Below, piece by piece: positions 9,874 to 17,870 of a stretch of 62,845 bases of DNA (position 1 is the first letter of the stretch; each line of letters begins with the position of its first letter). The notes below the pieces were generated by a model that saw nothing but the letters and a program-made list of their open reading frames with translations, did no database searches and was not told the DNA's origin. Origin of the DNA: Blastococcus sp. (lineage in GTDB: Bacteria > Actinomycetota > Actinomycetes > Mycobacteriales > Geodermatophilaceae); assembly GCA_025465355.1 (NCBI GenBank), contig JAODNN010000105.1, positions 1 through 62,845 on the forward strand, given 5' to 3'. The translations under genes and the position numbers were made by a program.

Positions 9874-9942
9874 GAAGTGCCGACGGCGGGGATCGGCGAA
9901 CCACGCGGTGGAGGGGGCCGCCGGGGCGCCTGGTGCAAATGG

Positions 9943-11115
9943 TCAGGTGACAGGCCCCATCGGCGTCCACGCCCGCGTCACCGTGTCCCGGGGAACGCTT
10001 CGCACGTCGGGCAGGCCGCACAGTGCCATCGTGTGCGCCAATTCGGCGCCCAGGCCGGTCAGCACCCGCGACACGCCGGAGCTCCCTCCGGTCGCCAGCC
10101 CCCAGACGGCCGGCCGGCCCACGAAGACGGCGGTCGCGCCCAGTGCCAGGGCGGTCAGGACGTCGGAGCCCGAGCGGATGCCGCCGTCGGCGTACACCTC
10201 CACGTCGTCGGCCACCGCCGCCACGACCTCGGGGAGCGCGTGCGCACTGGCGATCACCGGATCGGCCTGCCGCCCGCCGTGCGCGGACACCCACACCGCG
10301 GCCGCTCCGGCCTCGACGCACCGTGCGGCGTCGTCCCCGCGGAGCACGCCCTTCACCACGACCGGCAGCCCGGAGAGCTCCGCGAACCGGCCGATGTCGT
10401 CGAAGGTCCAGACCGGGCTGTCCGCCGCGGTGCCGGAGCGGTCGGGCGGGTGGTTGGCCAGCGGAAGGTCGGCCGGCAGAGCGAAGTCGTGGGCGAGGTC
10501 GCGCAGCCGCCGGCCCATCACCGGCAGGTCGGCGGTGAGTACGAGCGCCTTGTACCCGGCCTGCCCCGCCCGGCGCGCGAGGTCGGCGGTGTGCGCGGGA
10601 GAGTGCAGCCGGTAGAGCTGGAACCACTTGGGTGCCTGCGGCCTGGTGGCCGCGACGTCGTCCAGACCGGTGCTCGCGGACGTCGAGACGGTCATCAGCG
10701 CAGCCGCTGCCGCCGCGCCGCGCGCCGTCCCGCGCTCTCCGTCCGGGTGTGCCATCGCCTGGTAGGCCCAGGGGGCGACCCCGATCGGCATGCCGACCTC
10801 GGTGCCCAGCAGGGACGTGCCGAGGTCCACGGCGGCCACCCCGCGCAGCACCCGCGGCCGCAGCCGCCACGCACGCCAGGCGCCAGGGGCTTCGCGGAGC
10901 GTGGTCTCGGACTCGGCGCCGCCTGCGTAGTAGTCGGCCACCGCGGGTGAGAGAACCGCGCGGGCCTGCGCCTCGAGCGCGACCAGGTCGAGCACGTCGG
11001 GCCGGTCCTCCGGGCCGGCGGCGGGCGCCTCGGGCCGGCGGCGGCGCTGCCCCGGCGCCCCCGCCCCGCCGAGCCACGGGCCGGGCGCCGGAGGTACGTC
11101 GTCACCGGGCGCCAT
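9943..11115 (-). CDS. FMN-dependent alpha-hydroxyacid oxidase (lactate 2-monooxygenase-like)
   Basis: A 390-residue TIM-barrel flavoenzyme that oxidises an L-2-hydroxyacid, probably lactate or a relative, to the ketoacid or its decarboxylated product. Visible features are DYYAGGAESETTLREA, GVAPWAYQAMAHPDGE, the FMN lysine in VVVKGV, the active-site His in SAHGGRQ and the phosphate site YADGGIRSGSDVLTALALGA. The family usually has Asn before the catalytic His; here it is Ala. The first ~40 residues are Pro/Gly/Arg-rich and probably disordered. The ATG at 11115 is only 13 bp from the divergent Rv2175c-like gene. Confidence 0.88.
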   Translation of the reverse strand: MAPGDDVPPAPGPWLGGAGAPGQRRRRPEAPAAGPEDRPDVLDLVALEAQARAVLSPAVADYYAGGAESETTLREAPGAWRAWRLRPRVLRGVAAVDLGTSLLGTEVGMPIGVAPWAYQAMAHPDGERGTARGAAAAAALMTVSTSASTGLDDVAATRPQAPKWFQLYRLHSPAHTADLARRAGQAGYKALVLTADLPVMGRRLRDLAHDFALPADLPLANHPPDRSGTAADSPVWTFDDIGRFAELSGLPVVVKGVLRGDDAARCVEAGAAAVWVSAHGGRQADPVIASAHALPEVVAAVADDVEVYADGGIRSGSDVLTALALGATAVFVGRPAVWGLATGGSSGVSRVLTGLGAELAHTMALCGLPDVRSVPRDTVTRAWTPMGPVT

Positions 11116-11120
11116 AGGCT
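11115..11120 (+). promoter_or_regulatory. Leaderless -10 of the Rv2175c-like gene, overlapping the opposite start codon
   Basis: TAGGCT begins 14 nt before the ATG at 11129. Its first T is also part of the complement of the divergent gene's ATG. Confidence 0.55.
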
Positions 11121-11123
11121 GGC

Positions 11124-11129
11124 ACTCTA
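11124..11129 (-). promoter_or_regulatory. Leaderless -10 of the hydroxyacid oxidase gene, overlapping the opposite start codon
   Basis: On the minus strand TAGAGT begins 14 nt before the ATG at 11115 and its first base pairs with the A of the divergent ATG at 11129. It mirrors the plus-strand element with identical spacing. Confidence 0.55.
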
Positions 11130-11452
11130 TGGACACGCTCACCCCCTCGGACGCGGCCCAGCTCCTCGGCGTCTCGCCCAACCGGGTCCGCCAGCTGCTG
11201 CGCGACGGCAAGCTCATGGCTGTGCCCGGTAGCGGCAACGGCAAGATCCCCGCCGACTTCGTGCAGGACGGCGCCGTCCTCAAGCACTTACCCGGCCTGC
11301 TGACCGTGCTGCGCGACGGCGGCTTCAGTGAGCAGGAGGCGTTCGACTGGCTGTTCCGGGAGGACGACTCGCTCCCCGGCACGCCGGTGCAGGCGCTGCG
11401 GGACGACCGGCACACCGAGGTCACCCGCCGCGCCCAGGCCATGGCGCTCTAG
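11129..11452 (+). CDS. Rv2175c-like DNA-binding protein, likely kinase substrate
   Basis: A 107-residue protein with an N-terminal winged helix-turn-helix, SDAAQLLGVSPNRVRQLLRDGKL, followed by the C-terminal dimer-like segment typical of Rv2175c homologues. In M. tuberculosis, Rv2175c binds DNA and is phosphorylated near its N-terminus by the neighbouring kinase PknL. Here the kinase gene is 1.3 kb away with a hydroxyacid oxidase gene between. Thr3 and Thr5 are candidate phosphoacceptors by position only. The gene is followed by crtYc after 12 bp, so it may be the first gene of the lycopene cyclase operon. Confidence 0.88.
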   Translation: MDTLTPSDAAQLLGVSPNRVRQLLRDGKLMAVPGSGNGKIPADFVQDGAVLKHLPGLLTVLRDGGFSEQEAFDWLFREDDSLPGTPVQALRDDRHTEVTRRAQAMAL

Positions 11453-11464
11453 ACCCATCGATCG

Positions 11465-11809
11465 ATGGGGCACCTGACCTACCTCGCGCTCCTGGCCGGG
11501 TGCCTGGTGCTCACCGCGCCTCTGGAACTGGTGCTGAGGGTGCGGGTCTACGCCCGCTGGCGGAGGTTCCTGCTGGCGGTCCTGCCCGAGTTCGTCGTCT
11601 TCGTCGGATGGGTGCTGTACGCGATCGCGCAGGGCCACTGGCGCTACGACGCCGGGCGGACTCTCGGGCTGCGGCTGCCCGGCGGGATCCCGGTCGAGGA
11701 GGTCCTCTTCTTCGTCGTCGTCCCGCTGTGTGCGGTACTGGCGCTGGAGGCGGTGCGGAAGGTGACCGGCTGGGACGCCGGCTATCCGGCGGACGAGGCG
11801 GATCGATGA
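11465..11809 (+). CDS. crtYc: Lycopene cyclase subunit, CrtYc type
   Basis: A 114-residue protein with about three membrane helices. PVEEVLFFVVVPLC is the conserved acidic membrane motif (P-x-E-E) of the heterodimeric CrtYc/CrtYd lycopene cyclases. The two subunits together cyclise the ends of lycopene. Its stop overlaps the next start (ATGA at 11806-11809), so translation of the two subunits is coupled, consistent with a 1:1 complex. Beta versus epsilon ring specificity cannot be read from sequence by eye. Confidence 0.88.
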   Translation: MGHLTYLALLAGCLVLTAPLELVLRVRVYARWRRFLLAVLPEFVVFVGWVLYAIAQGHWRYDAGRTLGLRLPGGIPVEEVLFFVVVPLCAVLALEAVRKVTGWDAGYPADEADR

Positions 11810-12153
11810 GCTACTCCGCGCTGGCGGTCACCGCGGTCGTCGCCGTGCTGGTGCTCGACCTCGCCGTCTACCGCACCCGCATGGTGACCCGGCCGGTGTT
11901 CTGGGTCGCGTACGCGATCGTCCTGGGCTTCCAGCTGCTGATGAACGGCGTGCTGACCGGCCTGGACGTCGTCACCTACGACCCGTCGGCGATCTGGGGC
12001 CCGCGCATCGCCTGCGCGCCGGTGGAGGACCTGCTCTTCGGCTTCGCCATGGTGACCCTCACCCTGGCCAGCTGGGCCGCGGTCAACCGGCGCGCGAACA
12101 CGGCGAGGCGCCGCGGCCTGGACACCCCGACCCGCCGGTCGAGCACCCGGTAG
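11806..12153 (+). CDS. crtYd: Lycopene cyclase subunit, CrtYd type
   Basis: A 115-residue membrane protein with about three helices and the family motif PVEDLLFGFAMVTLT. It pairs with CrtYc to form the heterodimeric lycopene cyclase. The conserved part ends near VNRR at about 12093; the final ~20 residues are Arg/Thr-rich and lie antisense to the C-terminal coding region of crtB. The two genes end tail-to-tail and overlap by 178 bp. Confidence 0.87.
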   Translation: MSYSALAVTAVVAVLVLDLAVYRTRMVTRPVFWVAYAIVLGFQLLMNGVLTGLDVVTYDPSAIWGPRIACAPVEDLLFGFAMVTLTLASWAAVNRRANTARRRGLDTPTRRSSTR

Positions 12154-12965
12154 TCCGCGCGCTCGATCGCGGTCAGGATGCCGCCGTAGAGCGCCGTGGC
12201 CGCCCGCACGCAGTCGCGCGACTCGGGGGCCAGCAGGGGCGTCCCGGGCGCGGCGTCGTCGTAGCGCCGGCGGACGACGGCCACCATCTCCCGCATCAGC
12301 GCGGCGAACCGGGCGTCGTGCCGCTTCTCGGCGAGCTGCTCGCGGGTCACGCCGTGGGCGGCCATGAGGTCGGCCGGCAGGTAGACGCGGCCGCGGTCGG
12401 CGTCCTCGGCGACGTCGCGCAGGAAGTTGGTCAGCTGGAACGCCTCGCCGAGGGCGATCGCGTACGGCTCGGCCTCCTCGCGCGGCACCCCGGCGGCTGT
12501 GCCGAGGACTGGGAGCACCTGCAGCCCGATCACCGCGGCCGAGCCCCACATGTAGCGGTCCAGTGCGGCCAGGTCGGCGTAGCCGGTGACGTCGAGGTCG
12601 CTGGACATGGCGGCGAGGAAGTCGACCAGGTGCTCGACGGGGATGCCGTAGCGGCGGACTGTGTGCACGAGGGCCAGCCGCACCGGGTCCTCGGACCAGC
12701 CCGACTCCAGCTCGGCCAGCAGGGCGCGGGACCAGCCGGTGAGGGCTGCGGCCGGGTCGGGGCCGGGCAGGTCGACCAGGTCGTCGGCGGTCCGGGCGGC
12801 GGCGTAGAGGGCGTGCACCGCCGGGCGGCGGTCGGGCGTGAGGAGGCGGGTCGCGAGGTGGTAGCTCTTCCCATGCCGGGCGGCGATCGCCGCGGCGCGC
12901 GAGTAGGCGTCGGCCAACCGCGCCTGGCGTTCGGCCTGAGCGGCCGGCGGCCGCAGGGCGGTCAT
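11976..12965 (-). CDS. crtB: Phytoene synthase
   Basis: A 329-residue squalene/phytoene synthase-family enzyme that joins two geranylgeranyl diphosphates to phytoene. Both aspartate-rich motifs are present: TADDLVDLP near residue 50 and LRDVAEDADRGRVYLP near 170. The recognisable fold ends at ARRL around 12084; the last 35 residues run antisense through crtYd, because no stop occurs earlier in this frame. Its ATG overlaps the stop of crtI by 4 bp (12962-12965), so the order on the minus strand is GGPP synthase, crtI, crtB. Confidence 0.93.
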   Translation of the reverse strand: MTALRPPAAQAERQARLADAYSRAAAIAARHGKSYHLATRLLTPDRRPAVHALYAAARTADDLVDLPGPDPAAALTGWSRALLAELESGWSEDPVRLALVHTVRRYGIPVEHLVDFLAAMSSDLDVTGYADLAALDRYMWGSAAVIGLQVLPVLGTAAGVPREEAEPYAIALGEAFQLTNFLRDVAEDADRGRVYLPADLMAAHGVTREQLAEKRHDARFAALMREMVAVVRRRYDDAAPGTPLLAPESRDCVRAATALYGGILTAIERADYRVLDRRVGVSRPRRLAVFARRLTAAQLARVRVTMAKPKSRSSTGAQAMRGPQIADGS

Positions 12966-14455
12966 ACCGCCACCGGCCCGGTGATCCGCTCGGCGGCCAG
13001 CCGCCCGCTGATCAGCACCATCGGCACGCCCACGCCCGGCTGCACCGACGATCCGGCGAGGACGACGTTCTCCGGTCCGCGGCGCGGCAGCGTCGACGGC
13101 CGGAACGGACCGGTCTGCCCGAACGTGTGGGCCAGCGCGAACGGGGTGCCGGCCGCCATGCCCCGGGCAGCCCAGTCCGCCGGGGTGACCAGCTCCTCGA
13201 CCTCGATCGCCCCGCCGAGGCCCGACCATCCACGCGCCTCGAGGACGCCGACGAGCTCGTCGCGGTAGTGCGGACCCAGCACGGCCCAGTCGAGGTCCGG
13301 GTTGCCCCCGCTGCGGGGGTCGAGGTTCGGGGTGGGGGCGACGACGCTGAGCACCTGCCCGCCGTCGGGGGCCAGTGACCGGTCGGTGCGCGACGGCATG
13401 CTGACCAGCAGGCTCGGGTCCGTCATGGGACGTCCATCCCGGGTCAGTTCCCCGAACACCTCCTCCCACGCCGCGCCGAAGCTGATGGTGTGGTGCGCCT
13501 GCCCGGGCAGCTCGCTCCGGACTCCCAGGTGCAGGGCCACGCAGCTCGGTGAGTAGACCGGTCGGCGCGGCCCCCGCAGCCCGGGGACCAGGCTGTGCGG
13601 TGCGTCGGAGGTGACGACGACGGCGTCCGCGGCCAGCCGGTCGCCGTCGTCCAGCAGGACCCCGCTGACCCGCCGTCCCGAGACCTCGAGCCGCCCCACG
13701 GCGGCCCCGTACCGGAAGGCGACCCCGGCGTGGGCCGCGGCGGCGGCCAGCGCGCGGGGGACGGCGGCGATACCACCCACCGGATGCCACACGCCGGCGC
13801 CGATGTCGAGCTGCGCGATGACGGCATAGGCGGCGATCGCGCGATAGGGCGAGACCCCCGCGTAGAGCGCCTGGAAGCTGAACAGCCGGCGCAGCCGCTC
13901 GTCGGCGAAGGCCCGCTCGACGTGACGGGACAACCGGCGGAAGCCGCCCCGGCGGGCCAGTGCGACCAGTTCGGGGCGCAGCAGGTCCATGGGCGAGTCG
14001 AGGTTGCGGTCGATGAACGTGGCCAGCTGCAGCCGGTACAGCTCTGCCAGGTCGGCCAGGTAGCGGCGCAGGGCAGCCGCCTCGGCCGGCCCGCACAGTT
14101 CGGCGACCTCGGCCGCGAAGGCGTCGGGGTCGGCGTGCACGTCGAGGTGGGACCCGTCGGCGAACTGCGCCCGGTAGGTGGTCGCGAGCGGCAGGAGCGT
14201 CAGGCGGTCCTCCAGCTTCTCACCGACCGCCCCGAGGGCGTCGGCCACGAGCTCCGGCGCGGTGAGGACCGACGGGCCCGTGTCGAGGGAGTACCCGCTG
14301 TGTTCCACCCGCCCGGCGCGGCCGCCCGGTCCGGTGCCGCGGTCGACCACGGTCACCTCGCGTCCGGCGCCGCGCAGCCGGAGGGCGGCGGACAGACCGG
14401 CGAGCCCGGCACCGACGACGACCACGCGCTCGGTCCGGCCCGGGACGGTGCGCAC
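12962..14455 (-). CDS. crtI: Phytoene desaturase
   Basis: A 497-residue FAD-dependent CrtI-type desaturase that converts phytoene to lycopene by successive dehydrogenations. The N-terminal dinucleotide site is VVVVGAGLAGLSAALRL with the continuing GGRAG; the C-terminal family signature is GSSVQPGVGVPMVLISG. The GTG start at 14455 is 2 nt downstream of the GGPP synthase stop (14458) and its stop overlaps the crtB start, making one transcript. Confidence 0.93.
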   Translation of the reverse strand: MRTVPGRTERVVVVGAGLAGLSAALRLRGAGREVTVVDRGTGPGGRAGRVEHSGYSLDTGPSVLTAPELVADALGAVGEKLEDRLTLLPLATTYRAQFADGSHLDVHADPDAFAAEVAELCGPAEAAALRRYLADLAELYRLQLATFIDRNLDSPMDLLRPELVALARRGGFRRLSRHVERAFADERLRRLFSFQALYAGVSPYRAIAAYAVIAQLDIGAGVWHPVGGIAAVPRALAAAAAHAGVAFRYGAAVGRLEVSGRRVSGVLLDDGDRLAADAVVVTSDAPHSLVPGLRGPRRPVYSPSCVALHLGVRSELPGQAHHTISFGAAWEEVFGELTRDGRPMTDPSLLVSMPSRTDRSLAPDGGQVLSVVAPTPNLDPRSGGNPDLDWAVLGPHYRDELVGVLEARGWSGLGGAIEVEELVTPADWAARGMAAGTPFALAHTFGQTGPFRPSTLPRRGPENVVLAGSSVQPGVGVPMVLISGRLAAERITGPVAV

Positions 14456-14457
14456 GG

Positions 14458-15582
14458 TCAGGCGGTGCGGGTGGTGGCCGCGACGGCGAGCGCGTCGAGC
14501 GCGGCGCGGGCCTCGTCGGCCAGCGGCGCCGCGGCGATCGCGGCGCGGGCCTCCTCGGTCCGCTCGGCGATGCGCTCCTCGACACGGGCCCGGGCACCGG
14601 TCGACTCGAGCAGCCGGCGGATCGCGTCGAACTCGTCGTGCCCGGCGTCCGGGTCGCCCAGGACGTCGGTGAGCAGCCGGCGGCCCTCGGCGTCCGCCGA
14701 CTGCTCGGCGAGGGCGATCAGCAGGGTCTGCTTCCCCTCGCGCAGGTCGTCGTCCGCGGACTTGCCGGTGACGGCGGGGTCGCCGAACACGCCCAGGACG
14801 TCGTCCCGGAGCTGGAATGCCTCGCCCAGGGGGAGCCCGATCGCGGTGCAGGCGTCGGCGACGTCCGGCCCGGCGCCGGCGATGGCGGCGCCCAGCTGGA
14901 GGGGGCGCTGCACGGTGTACCCGGCGCTCTTGTACCGGGCGACGGTGAGGGCGCCGTCGGGGCCGGGCAGCCCGCCCGCGGCGCGGAGCAGGTCGAGGTA
15001 CTGCCCCGCGGTCACCTCGGTGCGCATGGTGTCCCAGACGGGCCGGGCGCGACCGAGTGCCTCCGCGGAGAGCCCCGAGCAGCGCAGCAGCTCGTCGGAC
15101 CAGACCAGCGCCAGGTCGCCGACCAGGATGGCCGCGCCGGTGCCGAACGTGCCCTCGTCGCCGGTGAGCCCCTCGCTGCCGTGCCGGTCCGCGAAGCCGA
15201 TGTGGGTGGCCGGGCGGCCGCGGCGGGTGCGGGCGCCGTCCATGACGTCGTCGTGGACCAGGGCACTGGCGTGCACGAACTCGAGCGCGGCCACGGCCCG
15301 GAGCACGGACGCGTCGTCCTCACGGGGCTCGCCGGTGGCCGTGCCGCGCCATCCCCAGTAGGCGAAGGAGGGGCGCAGCCGCTTGCCGCCGTCCGCGAGC
15401 GCGCGCACCTCGTCGACGATCGGCACCAGGGTGGCGTCCATGGCGGCGAGGGTCTCGCGTTGCCCGTCGAGGAACTCGCCGAGCGCCGCGCCGACGGCCG
15501 AGCGGATCCGGTCCAGCTCGGCGCCGTCCGGCGAGGGGGCCGGGGAGGCGGCGGCGGAGTTCTGCTGCGTCCCGGCGGTCAC
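14458..15582 (-). CDS. Polyprenyl (geranylgeranyl) diphosphate synthase
   Basis: A 374-residue trans-prenyltransferase. The first Asp-rich motif is [19 protein letters not shown] and the second is [19 protein letters not shown] binds isopentenyl diphosphate. Length and context suggest geranylgeranyl diphosphate for CrtB. The gene sits where, as recalled, M. tuberculosis has idsA2 (Rv2173), beside an MTHFR-family gene, so it is both a conserved-locus gene and the first gene of the carotenoid operon. The GTG start at 15582 is set by a leaderless -10. The first ~25 residues are low-complexity. Confidence 0.92.
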   Translation of the reverse strand: MTAGTQQNSAAASPAPSPDGAELDRIRSAVGAALGEFLDGQRETLAAMDATLVPIVDEVRALADGGKRLRPSFAYWGWRGTATGEPREDDASVLRAVAALEFVHASALVHDDVMDGARTRRGRPATHIGFADRHGSEGLTGDEGTFGTGAAILVGDLALVWSDELLRCSGLSAEALGRARPVWDTMRTEVTAGQYLDLLRAAGGLPGPDGALTVARYKSAGYTVQRPLQLGAAIAGAGPDVADACTAIGLPLGEAFQLRDDVLGVFGDPAVTGKSADDDLREGKQTLLIALAEQSADAEGRRLLTDVLGDPDAGHDEFDAIRRLLESTGARARVEERIAERTEEARAAIAAAPLADEARAALDALAVAATTRTA

Positions 15583-15588
15583 CCGTTC

Positions 15589-15594
15589 AGTATC
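15589..15594 (-). promoter_or_regulatory. Putative leaderless -10 of the GGPP synthase-crtI-crtB operon
   Basis: Minus-strand GATACT has its first base 12 nt before the GTG at 15582. It matches TATAAT at four of six positions. Confidence 0.5.
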
Positions 15595-15662
15595 GCCCCA
15601 CCCGGAGGGGCGGCCCCGGGCCCGGTGGAGAGCGGCGCGGCGCCCCGGCCCGATGGGTTCCG

Positions 15663-15668
15663 TACCCT
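15663..15668 (+). promoter_or_regulatory. Putative leaderless -10 of the MTHFR gene
   Basis: TACCCT has its first base 14 nt before the GTG at 15677. The hexamer is identical to the one in front of the DAHP synthase gene. Confidence 0.5.
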
Positions 15669-15676
15669 CGGTGCTC

Positions 15677-16585
15677 GTGACGCGGACCGTTCGTGAGCTG
15701 ATCGCCTCCGGGCGCCCGACGTGGTCGTTCGAATTCTTCCCCCCGAAGACCCCCGAGGCCGAAGTCCAGCTCTGGACGGCGCTGCGGGAGCTGGAGCGGC
15801 TGAGGCCGTCCTTCGTCTCGGTCACCTACGGCGCCGGCGGCTCGACGCGGGAGGGCACCGTCTCGGTGACCGAGCGGATCGCCACCGAGACGACGATGAC
15901 ACCGCTCGCACACCTCACGGCCGTCGACCACAGCGTGGCCGAGCTGCGGCACGTCGTTTCCCGGCTGGCGGCGGCCGGGGTACGCAACCTGCTGGCGCTG
16001 CGGGGGGACCCGCCCGGCGCCGATCCGCAGGCCGAGTGGCGGGCCCACCCCGAGGGGCTGCAGTACGCCGCCGAACTGGTCGCGCTCATCCGGTCGATGG
16101 GGGACTTCTCGGTGGGGGTCGCGGCCTTTCCCGAGCGGCATCCGCGCTCACCGGACTTCGACTCGGACGTCGAGATGTTCGTCGCGAAGTGCCAGGCGGG
16201 CGCCGACTTCGCGATCACCCAGATGTTCTTCCGCGCCGAGGACTACCTGCGGCTGCGCGACCGGGTGACCGGCCGCGGCTGCGACGTGCCGATCATCGCG
16301 GGCGTCATGCCGGTGACCAACGTCCGGCAGATCACCCGGATCGTGCAGCTGTCCGGTCAGGCGTTCCCGGCTGACCTCGCCGAACGGTTCGCCGCCCTGG
16401 ACGGCGACCGGCCCGAGGACAAGGCGGCCGTGCGGGCGTTGGGTGTGCAGGTCGCGACCGAGCTGTGCGAGCGGCTGCTGGCCGAGGGCGTGCCGGGCAT
16501 CCACTTCATCACCATGAACCGGTCGACCGCGACCCGTGAGGTCTTCACCAACCTCTCGGCCGAGCGGCTGCCGACCGCCGGCTGA
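15677..16585 (+). CDS. Methylenetetrahydrofolate reductase family protein
   Basis: About 302 residues of the MTHFR TIM-barrel family, which reduces 5,10-methylene- to 5-methyl-tetrahydrofolate for methionine synthesis. [14 protein letters not shown] at the N-terminus, [23 protein letters not shown] and [16 protein letters not shown] are characteristic; the glutamate in the first motif is catalytic in MetF. The GTG at 15677 is preferred to an ATG at 15653 because the leaderless -10 and the first conserved residues fit it. The divergent neighbour is GGPP synthase, the same pairing recalled for Rv2172c/Rv2173, whose mycobacterial member is an unusual MTHFR. Confidence 0.9.
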   Translation: MTRTVRELIASGRPTWSFEFFPPKTPEAEVQLWTALRELERLRPSFVSVTYGAGGSTREGTVSVTERIATETTMTPLAHLTAVDHSVAELRHVVSRLAAAGVRNLLALRGDPPGADPQAEWRAHPEGLQYAAELVALIRSMGDFSVGVAAFPERHPRSPDFDSDVEMFVAKCQAGADFAITQMFFRAEDYLRLRDRVTGRGCDVPIIAGVMPVTNVRQITRIVQLSGQAFPADLAERFAALDGDRPEDKAAVRALGVQVATELCERLLAEGVPGIHFITMNRSTATREVFTNLSAERLPTAG

Positions 16586-16600
16586 CGCGGCCGGTCGGCT

Positions 16601-16623
16601 GACCCCCTCGCCGGACAGGGGTC
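16601..16623 (+). terminator. Short stem-loop after the MTHFR gene
   Basis: GACCCC (16601-16606) and GGGGTC (16618-16623) form a six-base-pair GC stem with an 11-nt loop, 16 bp after the stop. No T-run follows, so termination is tentative. Confidence 0.3.
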
Positions 16624-16684
16624 GACGGCGCGCGGCCCTGAAGGGGCGGTGACGAGAGCCGGCGTGCGGAGGAGGTAGCCGCAG

Positions 16685-16734
16685 GACATCTGGTGCTCGA
16701 TGTCAGGGACGGTGCAGGAGGCGACCCCGCCTCC
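16685..16734. promoter_or_regulatory. Two palindromes upstream of the LolA-like gene
   Basis: GACATC (16685-16690) mirrors GATGTC (16699-16704), and GGAGGCG (16717-16723) mirrors CGCCTCC (16728-16734) with a 4-nt centre. The second is centred about 35 bp before the predicted transcription start at 16761 and could be an operator for a dimeric repressor. No regulator is identified. Confidence 0.4.
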
Positions 16735-16747
16735 ACGGGACGCGTCG

Positions 16748-16753
16748 TACCGT
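16748..16753 (+). promoter_or_regulatory. Putative leaderless -10 of the LolA-like/ABC operon
   Basis: TACCGT has its first base 13 nt before the ATG at 16761. Confidence 0.5.
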
Positions 16754-16760
16754 GGCCGGC

Positions 16761-17870
16761 ATGGCGGCGGTACGACGTGGGACGGCCGTGCGCTGGTCCG
16801 TCGTCGGTGTGCTGGTCGTCCTCCTCGCCTCGCTGCCGGCCCTGATCGGCGCGCTGCCCGTCTCCGACGCCGCGGTCAGTGCCCACGATCTGCGCGCCGC
16901 CGTCCTGGCCAGCCGCACGGTCGCGTTCTCCGGCTATGCCGAGTCGGCCGGAGGTCTGGCTCTCCCGGTCACCGACCAGCTCACGTCGGTGGCGGATCTG
17001 TTCAGCGACCGGACGACGATGCGGGTGTGGTGGCGCGGGCCGACCGACAACCGGGTCGACGTCGTCACCGCGACCGGCGAGACCGGCACGCACACCGGCA
17101 CCGGCGGCAGCTGGACGTGGGAGTACGAGCGTGCGACGGCGACGCGGGTGGCCGCCACGCCGCTGGCGCTGCCCGCCCCGCCGGATCTGCTCCCGACCGC
17201 CCTGGGCCGCAGGCTGCTGTCGGAGGCCACCGACGCCGAGCTGACGCGGATCGGTGCGCGGCGGGTGGCCGGCCGCGACGCCCTCGGCCTGCGCCTGACG
17301 CCCGCGGAGAAGGCCTCCTCCGTGCGCCGGGTGGACGTGTGGGTGGACCGGGCGAGCGGCCTGCCGCTGCAGGTGCAGGTCCTCGGCACGGAGGGGAGCC
17401 GGACTGCGCTCGACACCCGGTTCCTCGACCTCGACCTCGCCACTCCGAGCGCACGGACGACCGCTTTCTCGCCGCCGCCGGGGGCAGCCGTCCGCGTCGG
17501 GAAGGAGGCGGAGGTCGTGCTCGAGGCGGGCCGGCGGATCGAGCCGGTGCCCTTGCCCGCGACGCTGGTCGGGCTGCCGCGCCGGCACCTGGACGGCGTG
17601 CCGGCCGCCATCGGGCTCTACGGCCGCGGGGTCACCCTGCTGACCGTCGCCCCCCTGCCCGAGCGCCTGTCGGACGGGCTCTATGACTCCCTCGTCCAGA
17701 GCCCCGCCGCCATCGTGGATGACACGAGCGTGCGGGTCGCTGCCGGGCCGGTGGGGCTGATGCTGGTGGAGCCTCCGGACGAGGACCCCTACATCCTGAC
17801 CGGGACGGTCACGCTCGACGCGCTGGCCGCGGCGGCGGCCCGGCTCCCCGGCCTGGGCAGCGCACGGTGA
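16761..17870 (+). CDS. LolA/RseB-like exported protein linked to an ABC exporter
   Basis: A 369-residue protein with an N-terminal signal anchor (VVGVLVVLLASLPALIGAL) and an extracytoplasmic part. The segment with SGYAESAGGLALP, DNRVDVVTATGETGTH and WVDRASGLPLQVQV resembles the half-barrel of LolA/LolB/RseB lipid- or lipoprotein-handling proteins. There is no lipobox cysteine. Its stop overlaps the start of the ABC ATPase (GTGA), and the permease follows likewise, so the three probably form an export module. The molecule moved is unknown. The position corresponds loosely to lppM in M. tuberculosis, but I do not claim homology. Confidence 0.7.
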   Translation: MAAVRRGTAVRWSVVGVLVVLLASLPALIGALPVSDAAVSAHDLRAAVLASRTVAFSGYAESAGGLALPVTDQLTSVADLFSDRTTMRVWWRGPTDNRVDVVTATGETGTHTGTGGSWTWEYERATATRVAATPLALPAPPDLLPTALGRRLLSEATDAELTRIGARRVAGRDALGLRLTPAEKASSVRRVDVWVDRASGLPLQVQVLGTEGSRTALDTRFLDLDLATPSARTTAFSPPPGAAVRVGKEAEVVLEAGRRIEPVPLPATLVGLPRRHLDGVPAAIGLYGRGVTLLTVAPLPERLSDGLYDSLVQSPAAIVDDTSVRVAAGPVGLMLVEPPDEDPYILTGTVTLDALAAAAARLPGLGSAR

